Source of the DNA: an uncultured Chloroflexota bacterium
GTDB lineage: Bacteria > Chloroflexota > Chloroflexia > Thermomicrobiales > UBA6265
Assembly: GCA_937901745.1 (NCBI GenBank)
Contig: CALGSZ010000002.1
Span: 62,001-126,000, forward strand
Reading direction: 5' to 3'
DNA length: 64,000 nucleotides
Part shown: one piece after another, positions 25,466-34,396 of the stretch
Position numbering within the stretch: the stretch's first letter is position 1
How the letters are laid out: each line of letters starts with the position of its first letter
The notes under the pieces: model-generated
Database searches by the model: none
Told to the model about the DNA's origin: nothing
What the model saw: the letters and a program-made list of their open reading frames with translations, nothing else
Program-made: the position numbers and the translations under genes

Positions 25466-26359
25466 TCAACGGCGTCCCGCTGGATCCAACGCGTCCCGCA
25501 GGCCGTCGCCCGCGATATTGAAGCCAATGACGGTGAGGGCGATAGCGATGCCGGGAAAGATGCCGAGGTGTGGCGCGTCGGTGATGTAGCGCTGGGCGTC
25601 GCTCAGCATCCGGCCCCATTCCGGCGTCGGTGGCTGCGCGCCGAGTCCGAGGTAGCCGATCGCCGAGACGAGCAAGATCGCGTTACCGACGCCGATCGTC
25701 GCCTGGACGATCAGCGGCGTCAGGATGTTGGGAAGGATGTGCCTTGCCATGACGCGGGCGTCGCTCATCCCGATCGCGCGGGCGGCCTCGATGTAATCGC
25801 GCCGCTTGATCGAGAGGGTCGAGCCTCGGGCGAGGCGCGCGTAGCTCGGCAAACCGACAAAGCCGGCCGCCAGCATCGCCGAGGTCAGGCCCAAGCCGAG
25901 CCGCGCCGCGATCGAGATCGCCAACAAGATGGCCGGCAGCGCCAGGAGCAGGTCAACGAAAGCCATGATCGTCAGCCCGACGCGGCCCTCGACGTAGCCG
26001 GCGATGACGCCAAGGAGCGTGCCGAGAGTCAAGCCGATCATTACGGAGACGAGACCGGCAGTCAGGGAGACGCGCGCGCCTGAGACGACACGGGCGAGGA
26101 TGTCCCGGCCAAGCTCATCGGTGCCGAGCGGGTGGCTCCAGCTTGGTCCTTGAAGCCGCGACCGCACGTCTTGCTGCGTCGGATCGCTGGTCAGGAACGG
26201 ACCAACCACGGCCATGAGGATGAGCGCTATCAGGATGGCGGCTCCGATCACGGCGAGCCGGTTCCGCGCGAAGCGACGCCGGAACGGAGTAGAAGGACGG
26301 ATCTCGAAGCCGGGCTGGGCCAATGTCTCTCGCGCCGGCGCTGCCCGTAGCGTCATCAT
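25466..26359 (-). CDS. Peptide/nickel-type ABC transporter permease (DppC-like)
   Basis: A 297-residue inner-membrane permease of the BPD_transp_1 family, C subunit type. It has an N-terminal OppC-like segment (FRRRFARNRLAVIGAAILI), one TM helix, then a periplasmic loop with SHPLGTDELGRDILARVV, the signature of DppC/OppC proteins, and five further TM helices. The EAA coupling loop reads YIEAARAIGMSDARVMARHILPN. It overlaps the DppB gene by 4 bp (ATGA). With 26356-27360 and the binding protein at 27557 it forms a transporter; no ATPase genes for it are in the window. Confidence 0.9.
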   Translation of the reverse strand: MMTLRAAPARETLAQPGFEIRPSTPFRRRFARNRLAVIGAAILIALILMAVVGPFLTSDPTQQDVRSRLQGPSWSHPLGTDELGRDILARVVSGARVSLTAGLVSVMIGLTLGTLLGVIAGYVEGRVGLTIMAFVDLLLALPAILLAISIAARLGLGLTSAMLAAGFVGLPSYARLARGSTLSIKRRDYIEAARAIGMSDARVMARHILPNILTPLIVQATIGVGNAILLVSAIGYLGLGAQPPTPEWGRMLSDAQRYITDAPHLGIFPGIAIALTVIGFNIAGDGLRDALDPAGRR

Positions 26360-27360
26360 CGGTAGCGAATCCGTGGATCGAGCAAGGCGTAGATGAGGTC
26401 AGTCAGAAGGTTCAGCGCCACGAAGATCACGCCGAGCAGCAGCACGATGCCCTGCACGACTTGGTAATCACGCTGCAAGATGGCCTCGACGGAGCGCCGC
26501 CCGATCCCCGGCCATGCAAAGACCGTCTCCGTGACCACCGCGCCGCCGAGCAGCGCGCCGAACTCTAACCCAATGACTGTGATGACCGGGATGAGGGCAT
26601 TCCGGTAAGCGTGGCGCCAGACGATCATCCGCTCGGACAAGCCCTTCGCGCGGGCGGTCCGGATGTATTCCTGCCCGAGTACTTCGATCAGCGAGGCGCG
26701 AGTCATGCGCGCGACGATCGCCGCGGGCCAGCCGGCCAGCGTGACCGCCGGCAGGATCAGGTGCTCCAGGGCGTCTTTGAAGACGGTCCAATTCCCGCGA
26801 ATCAGCGCCTCCAGCACAACGAAGTTCGAGGATGGATCGACGCCAAGGCGCGGGTCCACGCGGCCGGAGAGCGGCAGCCAGCGGAGCCAGACGCCGAAGA
26901 CGATGATGAAGATCAGCCCAAGCCAGAACGTTGGGATGGAGACGCCGAGCAGCGCGACGAACGTGCTGGAGTAGTCGAAGAACGAGTGCTTCCGCGTTCC
27001 GGCGATGGTGCCGGCGGTAAACCCGATGACGAGCGCGATAAGCATCGCCGCCACGGCAAGTTCCACGGTCGCCGGGAATCGCGTCACGATGTCGTCGAGC
27101 ACGGGCGCGTTCGAGCGGTAGGATCGGCCGAGATCGCCCTGGATTGCGTGCCAGAGAAAGTCGAGATACTGCACCGCCAGTGGGCGATCTAGACCCATCT
27201 CGTGTCGCAAGCGAGCGACGTTTTCTGGCGTCGCGTTCTGCCCAAGCTTGAGCACCGCTGGATCGCCGCCAGCGGTATGCAGCATGAGAAAGACGATCAG
27301 CGAGATGCCGAGCAGGATCGGGATCGTCAGGAGCAAACGACGAATGAGATAGGCAGCCAT
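26356..27360 (-). CDS. Peptide/nickel-type ABC transporter permease (DppB-like)
   Basis: A 334-residue permease, B subunit type, beginning MAAYLIRRLLLTIPILLGISL, the standard first TM helix. The loop with GLDRPLAVQYLDFLWHAI and DLGRSYRSNAPV is characteristic, and the EAA loop is YIRTARAKGLSERMIVWRHAYRNALIP. Six TM segments are visible. It starts 197 bp after the binding-protein stop, with a long hairpin in between, and overlaps dppC by 4 bp. Specificity (di-/oligopeptide, nickel or other) cannot be deduced from the permease. Confidence 0.9.
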   Translation of the reverse strand: MAAYLIRRLLLTIPILLGISLIVFLMLHTAGGDPAVLKLGQNATPENVARLRHEMGLDRPLAVQYLDFLWHAIQGDLGRSYRSNAPVLDDIVTRFPATVELAVAAMLIALVIGFTAGTIAGTRKHSFFDYSSTFVALLGVSIPTFWLGLIFIIVFGVWLRWLPLSGRVDPRLGVDPSSNFVVLEALIRGNWTVFKDALEHLILPAVTLAGWPAAIVARMTRASLIEVLGQEYIRTARAKGLSERMIVWRHAYRNALIPVITVIGLEFGALLGGAVVTETVFAWPGIGRRSVEAILQRDYQVVQGIVLLLGVIFVALNLLTDLIYALLDPRIRYR

Positions 27361-27499
27361 TACGCGATTCCGGAACGCTCTACTGGATCGGGCAGTCGGG
27401 CACGGCAGGCTCGCTGCGCGCGACCGGGTGACGCCGTTTCAAGCGCCGACCCCGGCCAGGCGCCATTTGCCTTACCGTGCCGGACGCGCCGAGGTTGCA

Positions 27500-27550
27500 T
27501 GCGGGCGGCAGCCAGCTGGCCATCTGGAGCGGCTAGCAGCGCCGCCCGCA
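27500..27550 (-). other. Intra-operon stem-loop after peptide-binding protein
   Basis: Perfect 10-bp inverted repeat (TGCGGGCGGC at 27500-27509 and GCCGCCCGCA at 27541-27550), with a possible inner AGCC/GGCT stem. It begins 6 nt after the stop of the binding-protein gene, before dppB. There is no T-tract. Such hairpins often stabilise the upstream binding-protein mRNA and reduce permease expression. Confidence 0.6.
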
Positions 27551-27556
27551 TCAGTA

Positions 27557-29227
27557 TTACTCGGAGGCGAGATCGACGTTACGCAGGAAGAGGTTGCCGG
27601 TCGGCGACAGCTTCAGGTTCTGAACCCTGGCGGAGGCGCCGATTGCCTTCGACGGGTACCCGAGGATGACCTTGATCGAGTCCTCCAAGATCAGCCGCTG
27701 CGCCTGGATGTAAATCTCGGCGCGCTTCTCGGGATCGGGCTCCTCCTGCGCTTGCAGGTTCAGCCGGTTGACCTCCGGATTCTCATAGCCGAGGCGAGTC
27801 TTGGCGCGCGGAGCGGTGAAGAGCGAGTACATGACGTTGTCCGGGTCGCCGTTGTCCCAGGTCCAGTCGTTGAGGAACGCGGGAGCGCGGCTCGCGTTGA
27901 GCTCGGCGAAGAACTGCGCATCCTCCAGGGAGACGAGATTCGCCGTCACGCCGATGGCCGCGAGGTCAGCCTGAACCAGCTGCCCGAGCAGCGGCCAGAA
28001 CGACGTGGTCCGGTTGTAGAGATCGAAGGTCAGGCCGGAAACGCCAGCCTCTTCCAGGAGCGCCTTCGCGCGCTCCGGATCGTAGGTGTAGACCTCCGCC
28101 AACGAGGGATCGTAGCCGGGCAGGCCGGGCGCGATCGGGCCAGCGCCGAGGGTGTAGTTCCCGTAGAAGACGACATCGGCGATGTTCTGCTTGTTGATCG
28201 CGTACTGCATCGCCTGTCGCACCTTCGGATTGTCGAAAGGCGGGATCGTCTGATTCATGCCGAGGAACTGGACGTTGAGGTAGGTCCCGGTGATGACCTG
28301 GAGATTCGGATCGTTCTGGAGATCCTCGACGTCCTTGAGGTCGATCTGATTCGCGATGTCAATGCCGCCTGTCTTGAGCTCGGAGACGCGGACGGTGTCC
28401 TCGGCGACGGTCCGCCACACCACCCGATCGAGAGCCGGGCGACCTCCCCAGTAGTCTTCGTTGGCGACGAAGACGAGCTCGACATCCTTCGTCCAGGACT
28501 CGAGCTTGAACGGCCCGGTCCCGGCGGCGTGCTGGCTGAAGTCGAGCCCGTACTGCTCGAGCGCCGTCGGGCTGGCGATACCGGCGGCAAACATCGCGAG
28601 GTTGCCGGGCACCAGGATGATCGGGCGGTTGAGCCGGATCGTCAGCTCCAGCTCGCCGGTCGCTTCCACGCCGGCGACCTCGGCAAAGACGATCTCCGCG
28701 TAGGTAATGCCCTCGAAGTGCAGCGGATGGTTAGGATCGAGCTGGCGCAGGAAGTTCGTCTCGACCGCCTTGGCGTCGAGCGGCGTGCCGTCGTGGAACG
28801 TCACGCCGGGGCGGATCTTGAAGACGTATGAGAGCCCATCCTCGGATCGCGTCCAGCTCTCCGCGAGTGCCGGCTCGATCTCGGCGCTGTCGTCCTTGAA
28901 GCGCGTCAGCCCTTCGAACAGGTTGCCCGTGATCGGGATGATGTCCCCGTAGCCGTTCGCGCCCGCGATCGCGGGATCGAGCTGCACGGTCGATTGGGCA
29001 ATGGCGACGACGAGCGTCTTGCCACCATCTTGGAAGTAGGCGCGTGGGCCGTAGCTGCCCGCTCCACCGGCGAGAGCGCCTCGCCGCGCCATCGTCGCCA
29101 ACGAGGAAGCGACGGGCGCCGCGATGCCAAGCCGCAGGGCGGAGGCCATGAACTGCCGGCGAGTGACTTGGCCCCGGCTGACTCCATCAATCAGCTGGGA
29201 CAGGATTTCGTTCTTCCTTTCGACCAT
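27557..29227 (-). CDS. ABC transporter substrate-binding protein, family 5
   Basis: A 556-residue extracellular binding protein of the peptide/nickel (SBP_bac_5) family. The N-terminus has a Tat-like leader, VTRRQFMASALRLGIAAPVASSLA. The mature part opens with KTLVVAIAQSTVQLDPA and contains LAESWTRSEDGLSYVFKIRPG-type and FHDGTPLDAKAVE motifs, diagnostic of the family, and later VRQAMQYAINKQNI. ATG 29227 follows GGGAG at 9 nt. It is the first gene of the transporter operon and should deliver ligand to the DppBC-like permeases downstream. The ligand is unknown; the M29-like enzyme in the same operon hints at peptides or amides. Confidence 0.9.
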   Translation of the reverse strand: MVERKNEILSQLIDGVSRGQVTRRQFMASALRLGIAAPVASSLATMARRGALAGGAGSYGPRAYFQDGGKTLVVAIAQSTVQLDPAIAGANGYGDIIPITGNLFEGLTRFKDDSAEIEPALAESWTRSEDGLSYVFKIRPGVTFHDGTPLDAKAVETNFLRQLDPNHPLHFEGITYAEIVFAEVAGVEATGELELTIRLNRPIILVPGNLAMFAAGIASPTALEQYGLDFSQHAAGTGPFKLESWTKDVELVFVANEDYWGGRPALDRVVWRTVAEDTVRVSELKTGGIDIANQIDLKDVEDLQNDPNLQVITGTYLNVQFLGMNQTIPPFDNPKVRQAMQYAINKQNIADVVFYGNYTLGAGPIAPGLPGYDPSLAEVYTYDPERAKALLEEAGVSGLTFDLYNRTTSFWPLLGQLVQADLAAIGVTANLVSLEDAQFFAELNASRAPAFLNDWTWDNGDPDNVMYSLFTAPRAKTRLGYENPEVNRLNLQAQEEPDPEKRAEIYIQAQRLILEDSIKVILGYPSKAIGASARVQNLKLSPTGNLFLRNVDLASE

Positions 29228-29379
29228 GGTGATATGCTCCCTTGCTCTGATTCACGAGCGAGCCCGCTCGCATTATCGCTGAGAGACGCGTATTTCGGTG
29301 CAGCTGGACCCTACCAGCGCGGTGAAAAGTTGTGCAGAAGTGGCGGAAATGCCTTTCCGCGCGTCGCCCGAGGGCGCTG

Positions 29380-30315
29380 TTAGGGCTCGGTGGGCGTTGG
29401 CTTCCCGTGCAGCGCGCGCTCCAGCCGGCGGCGTGCGCCGCGCGTGACCCGGCCTATGCGGCGCACGAGACCTGCCTCCTTGCGCGCTGCTTCAGCCAGC
29501 TCGGCCACGGAGGCCTCGGCATTGATGGAACGCTCGGAGCGACCGAGGAAGTAGTCGCGGTGAGCCATGACCCAGAGATAAAGGTCGGCTTCACTGCGGC
29601 CGGGGAATCGCTTGAGGAGGTTGTGCGCGCGCACGGCGCGGACGATCGGGAGGTAGATGTCGTCGTACCAGCTGGTGACCGCCTCGGTCAGGCTGACGTC
29701 GCGCCCTTCGCGCTCCTTGAGCCACTCCTGATGCATCAGGATGTGATCCCAAATCTCGTCGTAGCGGCCGAGCGAGGTAGGGCGGATATCGTGATCCGGC
29801 CGCAGGCGGTCGAGGTCCGTGCGGCGCAGGAACTCGGCGTACTCGACCTGTAGGAGCAGCTCTTGCGGCGACATCGAGGCGTAGAGCGGCACGCGGATAT
29901 GGCCCTCGATGACCTCGGCATCGATGAACTCGACGCCGCGCTCCCGCGCGACCGAGACCCGATGATTGCCGTCCTTTACGAAATAGACGTCGCCGACTTT
30001 GTAGAGCTGAACCGGCGGTAGGGTGACGTCCTGATAGTAGGCCCGGTCGACGCTCTTCCACCGCGAGGCGGTGTTGCGCCGCCGTGGGAGAAAGGCGCGG
30101 TCGAAGTCCTGAAAGCGGTCGACGCTGCCGACGATCTTGTCGATCGGCACGACCTGGATGCCCCGATAGCTTTCCCCTTCCGGTTTGATGCGGCGCCGTA
30201 CCTCGTGATAGGGGATGAGCTGATTCGGCTCACGGGTAAAGAGCGACCGCAACTCGCGCAGGAACGCCTTTTGGCGCGCCCGCTCGAAGTCGGCGTTGAC
30301 CTGCTCTTCGACCAT
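29380..30315 (-). CDS. ParB/sulfiredoxin-fold domain protein
   Basis: A 311-residue protein with a ParB-like nuclease/Srx-fold domain near residues 50-140: IQVVPIDKIVGSVDR, then YKVGDVYFVKDGNHRVSVARERG, where the K-DGNHRV box is the hallmark. It lacks the HTH and arm motifs of chromosome-partitioning ParB. The C-terminal half is helical and charged with a very basic end (RRIGRVTRGARRRLERAL). The function is unknown; members can act as NTP-binding switches or kinases in free-standing form. It follows the metallophosphoesterase gene by 23 bp and is probably co-transcribed. 151 bp separate it from the peptide-binding protein start. Confidence 0.7.
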   Translation of the reverse strand: MVEEQVNADFERARQKAFLRELRSLFTREPNQLIPYHEVRRRIKPEGESYRGIQVVPIDKIVGSVDRFQDFDRAFLPRRRNTASRWKSVDRAYYQDVTLPPVQLYKVGDVYFVKDGNHRVSVARERGVEFIDAEVIEGHIRVPLYASMSPQELLLQVEYAEFLRRTDLDRLRPDHDIRPTSLGRYDEIWDHILMHQEWLKEREGRDVSLTEAVTSWYDDIYLPIVRAVRAHNLLKRFPGRSEADLYLWVMAHRDYFLGRSERSINAEASVAELAEAARKEAGLVRRIGRVTRGARRRLERALHGKPTPTEP

Positions 30316-30338
30316 TGGCTTCCCAATGGAGCGGGCGG

Positions 30339-31040
30339 TTAGGCGCCGATCGTCTGGGTCTGTTGCGCGACCGAGTGGATTGGCGCGCCCGCGCCATTCG
30401 TCTGGAGATCGACGACTCGGTAGGGATAAACGTTGATGACCGTCGTGCGCTCGAATTGAGCGGTCGAAGGCTCGTTACGATCGTAAAGATGAATATGACC
30501 GTGGAAATGGTACGCCGGCTTGAACCACTTGAGGAAGCGGCGGATCGCCATGAATCCTCGATGCGCTGGATCGCTCCGATCGTTGATATCGCGCGGCGGC
30601 GAATGCGAGATCAGCACGTCCAGCGCTCGCCCGTGCCTGATCCGGTTCCAGAGGAGTCGCGGCGCCATGCGAGCGATCATCAGCATGACGTCGAACTCCG
30701 AGTACTGCTCCGATCCGTTGTTGCTGTACTTCGGCGAGCCTGGCAGGCCGGCGAGAATCAGCCCGGTAGCGCGATCGTGGACGACTTTGCCGCCGAGGTC
30801 GATGCACCCCATCGGCTCGTAGTACTTGCCCTCTTCCCCGTACCGCGTCAACTCCTCGAGATGGTTGCCGTGGACGAAGTAGACTGGCTTGTTGAGGGCG
30901 TCGGCCAGAAATTCAAGGTACCGGGCGGGGATGTCCCCGCATCCAAAGACCAGGTCGATATCCGGCATCCGCTCGCGCAGCGTTGCGCTGTGGATGCGGG
31001 GATCGATCTGGTCTGAGACAGCCAGGATTCGGATCGACAT
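30339..31040 (-). CDS. Calcineurin-like metallophosphoesterase
   Basis: A 233-residue phosphoesterase starting MSIRILAVSD at ATG 31040. Longer in-frame starts run into unrelated sequence. Metal-binding motifs are VFGCGDIP (GD), VHGNHLEE (GNH), ISHSPP (SH) and HFHGHIH (GHxH). The first motif, normally DxH, reads SDQID, so the aspartate is kept but the histidine is replaced. The enzyme probably still binds two metals but may have altered specificity, for example cyclic nucleotides, nucleic acid ends or phosphoproteins. It is in a two-gene unit with the ParB-fold protein, an uncommon pairing. Confidence 0.82.
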   Translation of the reverse strand: MSIRILAVSDQIDPRIHSATLRERMPDIDLVFGCGDIPARYLEFLADALNKPVYFVHGNHLEELTRYGEEGKYYEPMGCIDLGGKVVHDRATGLILAGLPGSPKYSNNGSEQYSEFDVMLMIARMAPRLLWNRIRHGRALDVLISHSPPRDINDRSDPAHRGFMAIRRFLKWFKPAYHFHGHIHLYDRNEPSTAQFERTTVINVYPYRVVDLQTNGAGAPIHSVAQQTQTIGA

Positions 31041-31212
31041 CAGCGGCGAAACCTGCAACCTTGCAGTGGCGCGCCCACCGTTGGGCTGCTCATTGATGTC
31101 CAAGCATACCGCGAATGGCCCAACAGAGCCGAGCGCCATCCGGCTGAGTGAGCCAGCGTCACCAGTCCGCGCCCGAGGAATGCCGAATTCCCCGGTCGAT
31201 CGAGTGCCCGAC

Positions 31213-32106
31213 CTAACCCTTGACCGCGCCGAGCGTAAACCCTTGGATGAAGCGGTCCAAGAACAAAGTGTAGATCAACGCGACCGGTATCGCCACGATC
31301 GCCGCCGCGGCCATCAGCGATTGCCAGAAGAAGACGTCGCCCCGGATCAGCTCCGTCGTCACGCCGATGCTGACCGTCTTCTCCGACGAGGAGGTGACGA
31401 ACGCCAGGGCATAGACGAACTCGTGCATCGTCATCGCGACGGAGAAGGCGATCACCGTCAGAATGCCCGGCAGCGACACCGGGATGACGGCCCGCACGAT
31501 CGCGCCGAGCCGGCTATACCCGTCGATCATCGCCTGCTCCTCGATGTCCCATGGGATGGACTTGAAGAAGCCCATCAGCAGCCAGGTGCAAAACGGGATC
31601 GTAAAGGTGGGATAGACGACGACCATCGACCAGCGGGAGTTCTTCAGTCCCAGCTCGGCGACGATCCGTGTCATTGGGATGAAGAGGAGCGTCGGCGGGA
31701 CCAAGTAAACGAGGAAGATCGCGATGCCGAGGCTCTCTCCCCACCGCCCGGTCAGGCGCGTCAGCGCGTAAGCGGCTGGGACGGCGGCGATGAGCGTGAT
31801 CACCACCACCAGGGCGGCGACGAAGATCGTGTTCACGACGAACGTCGTGTAGTTCGTTTGGTTGAAGAGGAGCCGAATGTTATCGAGCGTCGGCGGATCG
31901 TTGTACAGGAATGGGTTGTTCTTTCCGTTGTAGAGGTCGGTGTTCTGCTTGAAGATGGTGAAGACCATCCACGCGAAGGGAATGGCCGCGAAGAGGGCGA
32001 AGAGCGTCGCAACCGTATAGAGCAGGCCGCGCTTACCGGCGCGACGCCAGCCGGCGCGGCGCTCCTCACGCTGCCAGACTCGTTGTTGTTCCGCGATAGC
32101 TGTCAT
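31213..32106 (-). CDS. Sugar-type ABC transporter permease (MalG/UgpE-like)
   Basis: A 297-residue membrane permease of the carbohydrate ABC (CUT1) family, G-type. Its first TM segment (LLYTVATLFALFAAIPFAWMVF) is followed by a large periplasmic loop (YNGKNNPFLYNDPPTLDNI) and five more helices. The EAA loop reads EEQAMIDGYSRLGAIVRAVIPVSLP. The C-terminus RFIQGFTLGAVKG is the classic CUT1 ending. Its ATG overlaps the stop of the F-type permease (TGATG). It is the last gene of the operon running from 35809. Confidence 0.9.
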   Translation of the reverse strand: MTAIAEQQRVWQREERRAGWRRAGKRGLLYTVATLFALFAAIPFAWMVFTIFKQNTDLYNGKNNPFLYNDPPTLDNIRLLFNQTNYTTFVVNTIFVAALVVVITLIAAVPAAYALTRLTGRWGESLGIAIFLVYLVPPTLLFIPMTRIVAELGLKNSRWSMVVVYPTFTIPFCTWLLMGFFKSIPWDIEEQAMIDGYSRLGAIVRAVIPVSLPGILTVIAFSVAMTMHEFVYALAFVTSSSEKTVSIGVTTELIRGDVFFWQSLMAAAAIVAIPVALIYTLFLDRFIQGFTLGAVKG

Positions 32107-33119
32107 CAGGCCGTCTCCGAGCGTCGCGCGAGCCGCAGCATGACGATGGCTGCCGCGACCAGTATCGGGAGCAAGAAGAGCGCAATCGCGGCGCCTTGGG
32201 CGAGACTGCTGCCTTGGATGCCTTTGAAGTACGCCCAGGTCGCCAGCACTTGCGTCGAGTCAACCGGACCGCCGCGAGTTAGGACATAGACGACCGTAAA
32301 GTCGGTGAAGGTGAAGACGATACCGTAGAGGACCGCGACCGCCATGATTGGCGCGAGGAGCGGTAGGCGGACGTAGATAAGCTGGCGCCAATAGCTCGCT
32401 CCGTCGATCTCCGCCGCATCCTTGACGTCCTGCGGAATTGCCGTCATGCCGGCGAGCAGGATCACGGTCGCCAGCGGCAGCGTGCGCCAAACGTGGACGG
32501 TCAGGACCGCCAGCCGCGCCAGGTCCGGCTTAGAGAGCCAGCGCACGTTACGGTCGCCAAACGGGATGTCCAGGATCGGCGCGCGAGCCTTGGGATCGAA
32601 GATCGTGTCTGGTCCGATGATGTGGAGCATGCGCATCAGCGCATCGATTGGGCTGGCGACATTGTCGAGCATCCAGAACCAGCCCAGGACCGCCAACGCG
32701 ATCGGCGTGGTCCATGGCAGCATGACCAGGAATCGCACCAGTCGCTTGCCACGAAACTCGGCCGAGAGGACGAGGGCGAGAATGTTGGCGAGAATGATGA
32801 CGATGATCTGGGAGACGAACGCGAAGAGGATCGTGTTCTTCAGGGCCATCCGGAACGTCGCGTTCTGGACGACTGTTCGGAAGTTCTCCAGCCCCACCCA
32901 GTTGATGCTTTGATCGCCGACGGTGGCGTTGCTAAAGCTGTACAGCACCGCCAAGACGAGCGGAATACCGACCAGGCCGATGATGTAGATGATGGCGGGA
33001 AGGAGCATGAGCGGGCCGAGTAAGCCGGCCCGGTCCAGGAGATATCGCCCCTCCGGCACGTCCGCGTCTTCTGACCAGGCGATCGCTGGAGTTTCTGAGC
33101 GACCCGTCGCCGTACTCAT
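32106..33119 (-). CDS. Sugar-type ABC transporter permease (MalF/UgpA-like)
   Basis: A 337-residue CUT1 F-type permease. After a 30-residue polar N-terminus come six TM helices; the loop with YSFSNATVGDQSINWVGLENF is typical of the UgpA/MalF group. The EAA loop is DVKDAAEIDGASYWRQLIYVRLPLL. The sequence VYVLTRGGPVDSTQVLATW before the last helices is also diagnostic. It starts 19 bp after the ATPase stop. It pairs with the G-type permease at 31213. Confidence 0.9.
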   Translation of the reverse strand: MSTATGRSETPAIAWSEDADVPEGRYLLDRAGLLGPLMLLPAIIYIIGLVGIPLVLAVLYSFSNATVGDQSINWVGLENFRTVVQNATFRMALKNTILFAFVSQIIVIILANILALVLSAEFRGKRLVRFLVMLPWTTPIALAVLGWFWMLDNVASPIDALMRMLHIIGPDTIFDPKARAPILDIPFGDRNVRWLSKPDLARLAVLTVHVWRTLPLATVILLAGMTAIPQDVKDAAEIDGASYWRQLIYVRLPLLAPIMAVAVLYGIVFTFTDFTVVYVLTRGGPVDSTQVLATWAYFKGIQGSSLAQGAAIALFLLPILVAAAIVMLRLARRSETA

Positions 33120-33137
33120 TGTGACTCTCCCTCGAGC

Positions 33138-34148
33138 CTAATCTCGGGTCCGCTCGCCCGTGCGCGGGTTGAAGAATTTCAGGTGGCGACGGGCGACGAC
33201 ATACTCGACGGGCTGCCCGATCCGCAGCTCGACATCAGTCGTGGCCGGGAAGCGCGCGACCGCCTTTGCCGACCCGATCTCTCCGTACAGCAGCCGCTCC
33301 GAGCCGAGGTACTCCTCGCGGTGCACGACGAACTGGAATCGGACGACGTCGTCCGAATGACTACCGTTCGCCGGGGTGAAATGCTCGGGCCGGAACCCGA
33401 AGATGAGGCCATCCCGCTCGACGAGGTTCATCGGCGGCGTACCGAGGAACGTCGCGACGAAGGTGTCGGCGGGATCGTCGTAGATCTCCTTCGGCGTGCC
33501 GATCTGCCGAATGCGCCCACGATCAATGACGGCGATCCGGTCGCCCATGCCCATCGCCTCAACCTGGTCGTGGGTGACGTAGATCGTCGTCGTGCCGATG
33601 CTCCGCTGGAATTGCTGCAGCTCGTCGCGGGCCGAGGCGCGCCGCTGCGCGTCCAAGTTGGACAGCGGCTCGTCGAGGAGGAAGACGTTTGGCTCCCGCA
33701 CGAGCGCCCGGGCGAGCGCCACCCGTTGCCGCTGGCCGCCGGAGAGTTGCCGGGGCTTGCGGTTCAGGAACTGCTCGATGCCCAAGATCGAAGCGGCCCA
33801 GGCGACCTTCTTGCGCTGCTCCTCTTTCGGGAGCCGCTGCGCCTTGAGCGGGAAGGCGATGTTGTCGTAGACGCTCATGTGAGGATAGAGCGCGTACGAC
33901 TGGAACACCATCGCGATCTTGCGCGCTCGGGGTGGCAGATGGGTGACGACCCGGCCGCCGATCAGGACGTCGCCTTCCGTCGGCGTCTCCAAGCCGCCGA
34001 TCATGCGCAGGAGGGTCGTCTTGCCGCAGCCGGAAGGGCCGAGTAAGACGAGGAACTCTCCGTCCTCACTTGCGAGATCGATGTGGTCAACAGCCGGCGG
34101 TCCATCGCCGAACTGCTTGGTCAGTCCGCGAACTTCAATCGTTGCCAT
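33138..34148 (-). CDS. Sugar-type ABC transporter ATPase (UgpC/MalK-like)
   Basis: A 336-residue ATP-binding subunit. Walker A is GPSGCGKTT, the Q-loop lies in MVFQSYALYPHMSV, the ABC signature is LSGGQRQRVALARAL, Walker B is VFLLDEPLSNLD and the switch is YVTHDQVEAM. A C-terminal TOBE-like domain (FGFRPEHF and following) is shorter than in MalK. It lies between the binding-protein gene (248 bp upstream, with a hairpin between) and the permeases. It is the only sugar-type ATPase in the window, so it may also energise the ATPase-less system at 57256-60511. Confidence 0.92.
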   Translation of the reverse strand: MATIEVRGLTKQFGDGPPAVDHIDLASEDGEFLVLLGPSGCGKTTLLRMIGGLETPTEGDVLIGGRVVTHLPPRARKIAMVFQSYALYPHMSVYDNIAFPLKAQRLPKEEQRKKVAWAASILGIEQFLNRKPRQLSGGQRQRVALARALVREPNVFLLDEPLSNLDAQRRASARDELQQFQRSIGTTTIYVTHDQVEAMGMGDRIAVIDRGRIRQIGTPKEIYDDPADTFVATFLGTPPMNLVERDGLIFGFRPEHFTPANGSHSDDVVRFQFVVHREEYLGSERLLYGEIGSAKAVARFPATTDVELRIGQPVEYVVARRHLKFFNPRTGERTRD

Positions 34149-34298
34149 ATGTCATCGCTGGGTGAGCCGGCTTGGCGGCGCGGAACGCGAGTATACATTC
34201 GGGTACATGTGTCGTGCCTTGCATTCGCTCGGCTAATTGGGAAGCCGTGCCCAGTTTGTGTCGCCGATGATTCCTCGGCTCCCGGCGCGCATGGCGAA

Positions 34299-34333
34299 GG
34301 GGAGAGCGGCATTCGCATTGGTCCGCCCTCCCC
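34299..34333 (-). other. Intra-operon stem-loop after sugar-binding protein
   Basis: Inverted repeat GGGGAGAGCGG (34299-34309) and CCGCCCTCCCC (34323-34333): an 11-bp stem with one mismatch and a 13-nt loop. It lies 63 bp past the binding-protein stop and before the ATPase gene. No run of T follows. It probably biases expression toward the binding protein, as in other SBP operons. Confidence 0.55.
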
Positions 34334-34396
34334 CTCCCTGTCAGGCTGGAGCCGGTGCCCCCGGCGAGCGGGTCATGGCAAAGTCCGGCGATTGGA

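Noticed and set aside
27428..28831. 467-codon open frame on the plus strand
   Set aside because: Antisense to the family 5 binding protein; no recognisable domain and a shadow-like composition.
30889..32289. 466-codon open frame on the plus strand
   Set aside because: Runs antisense across the MalG-type permease gene and a gene boundary; Arg/Asp/His-rich sequence with no domain.
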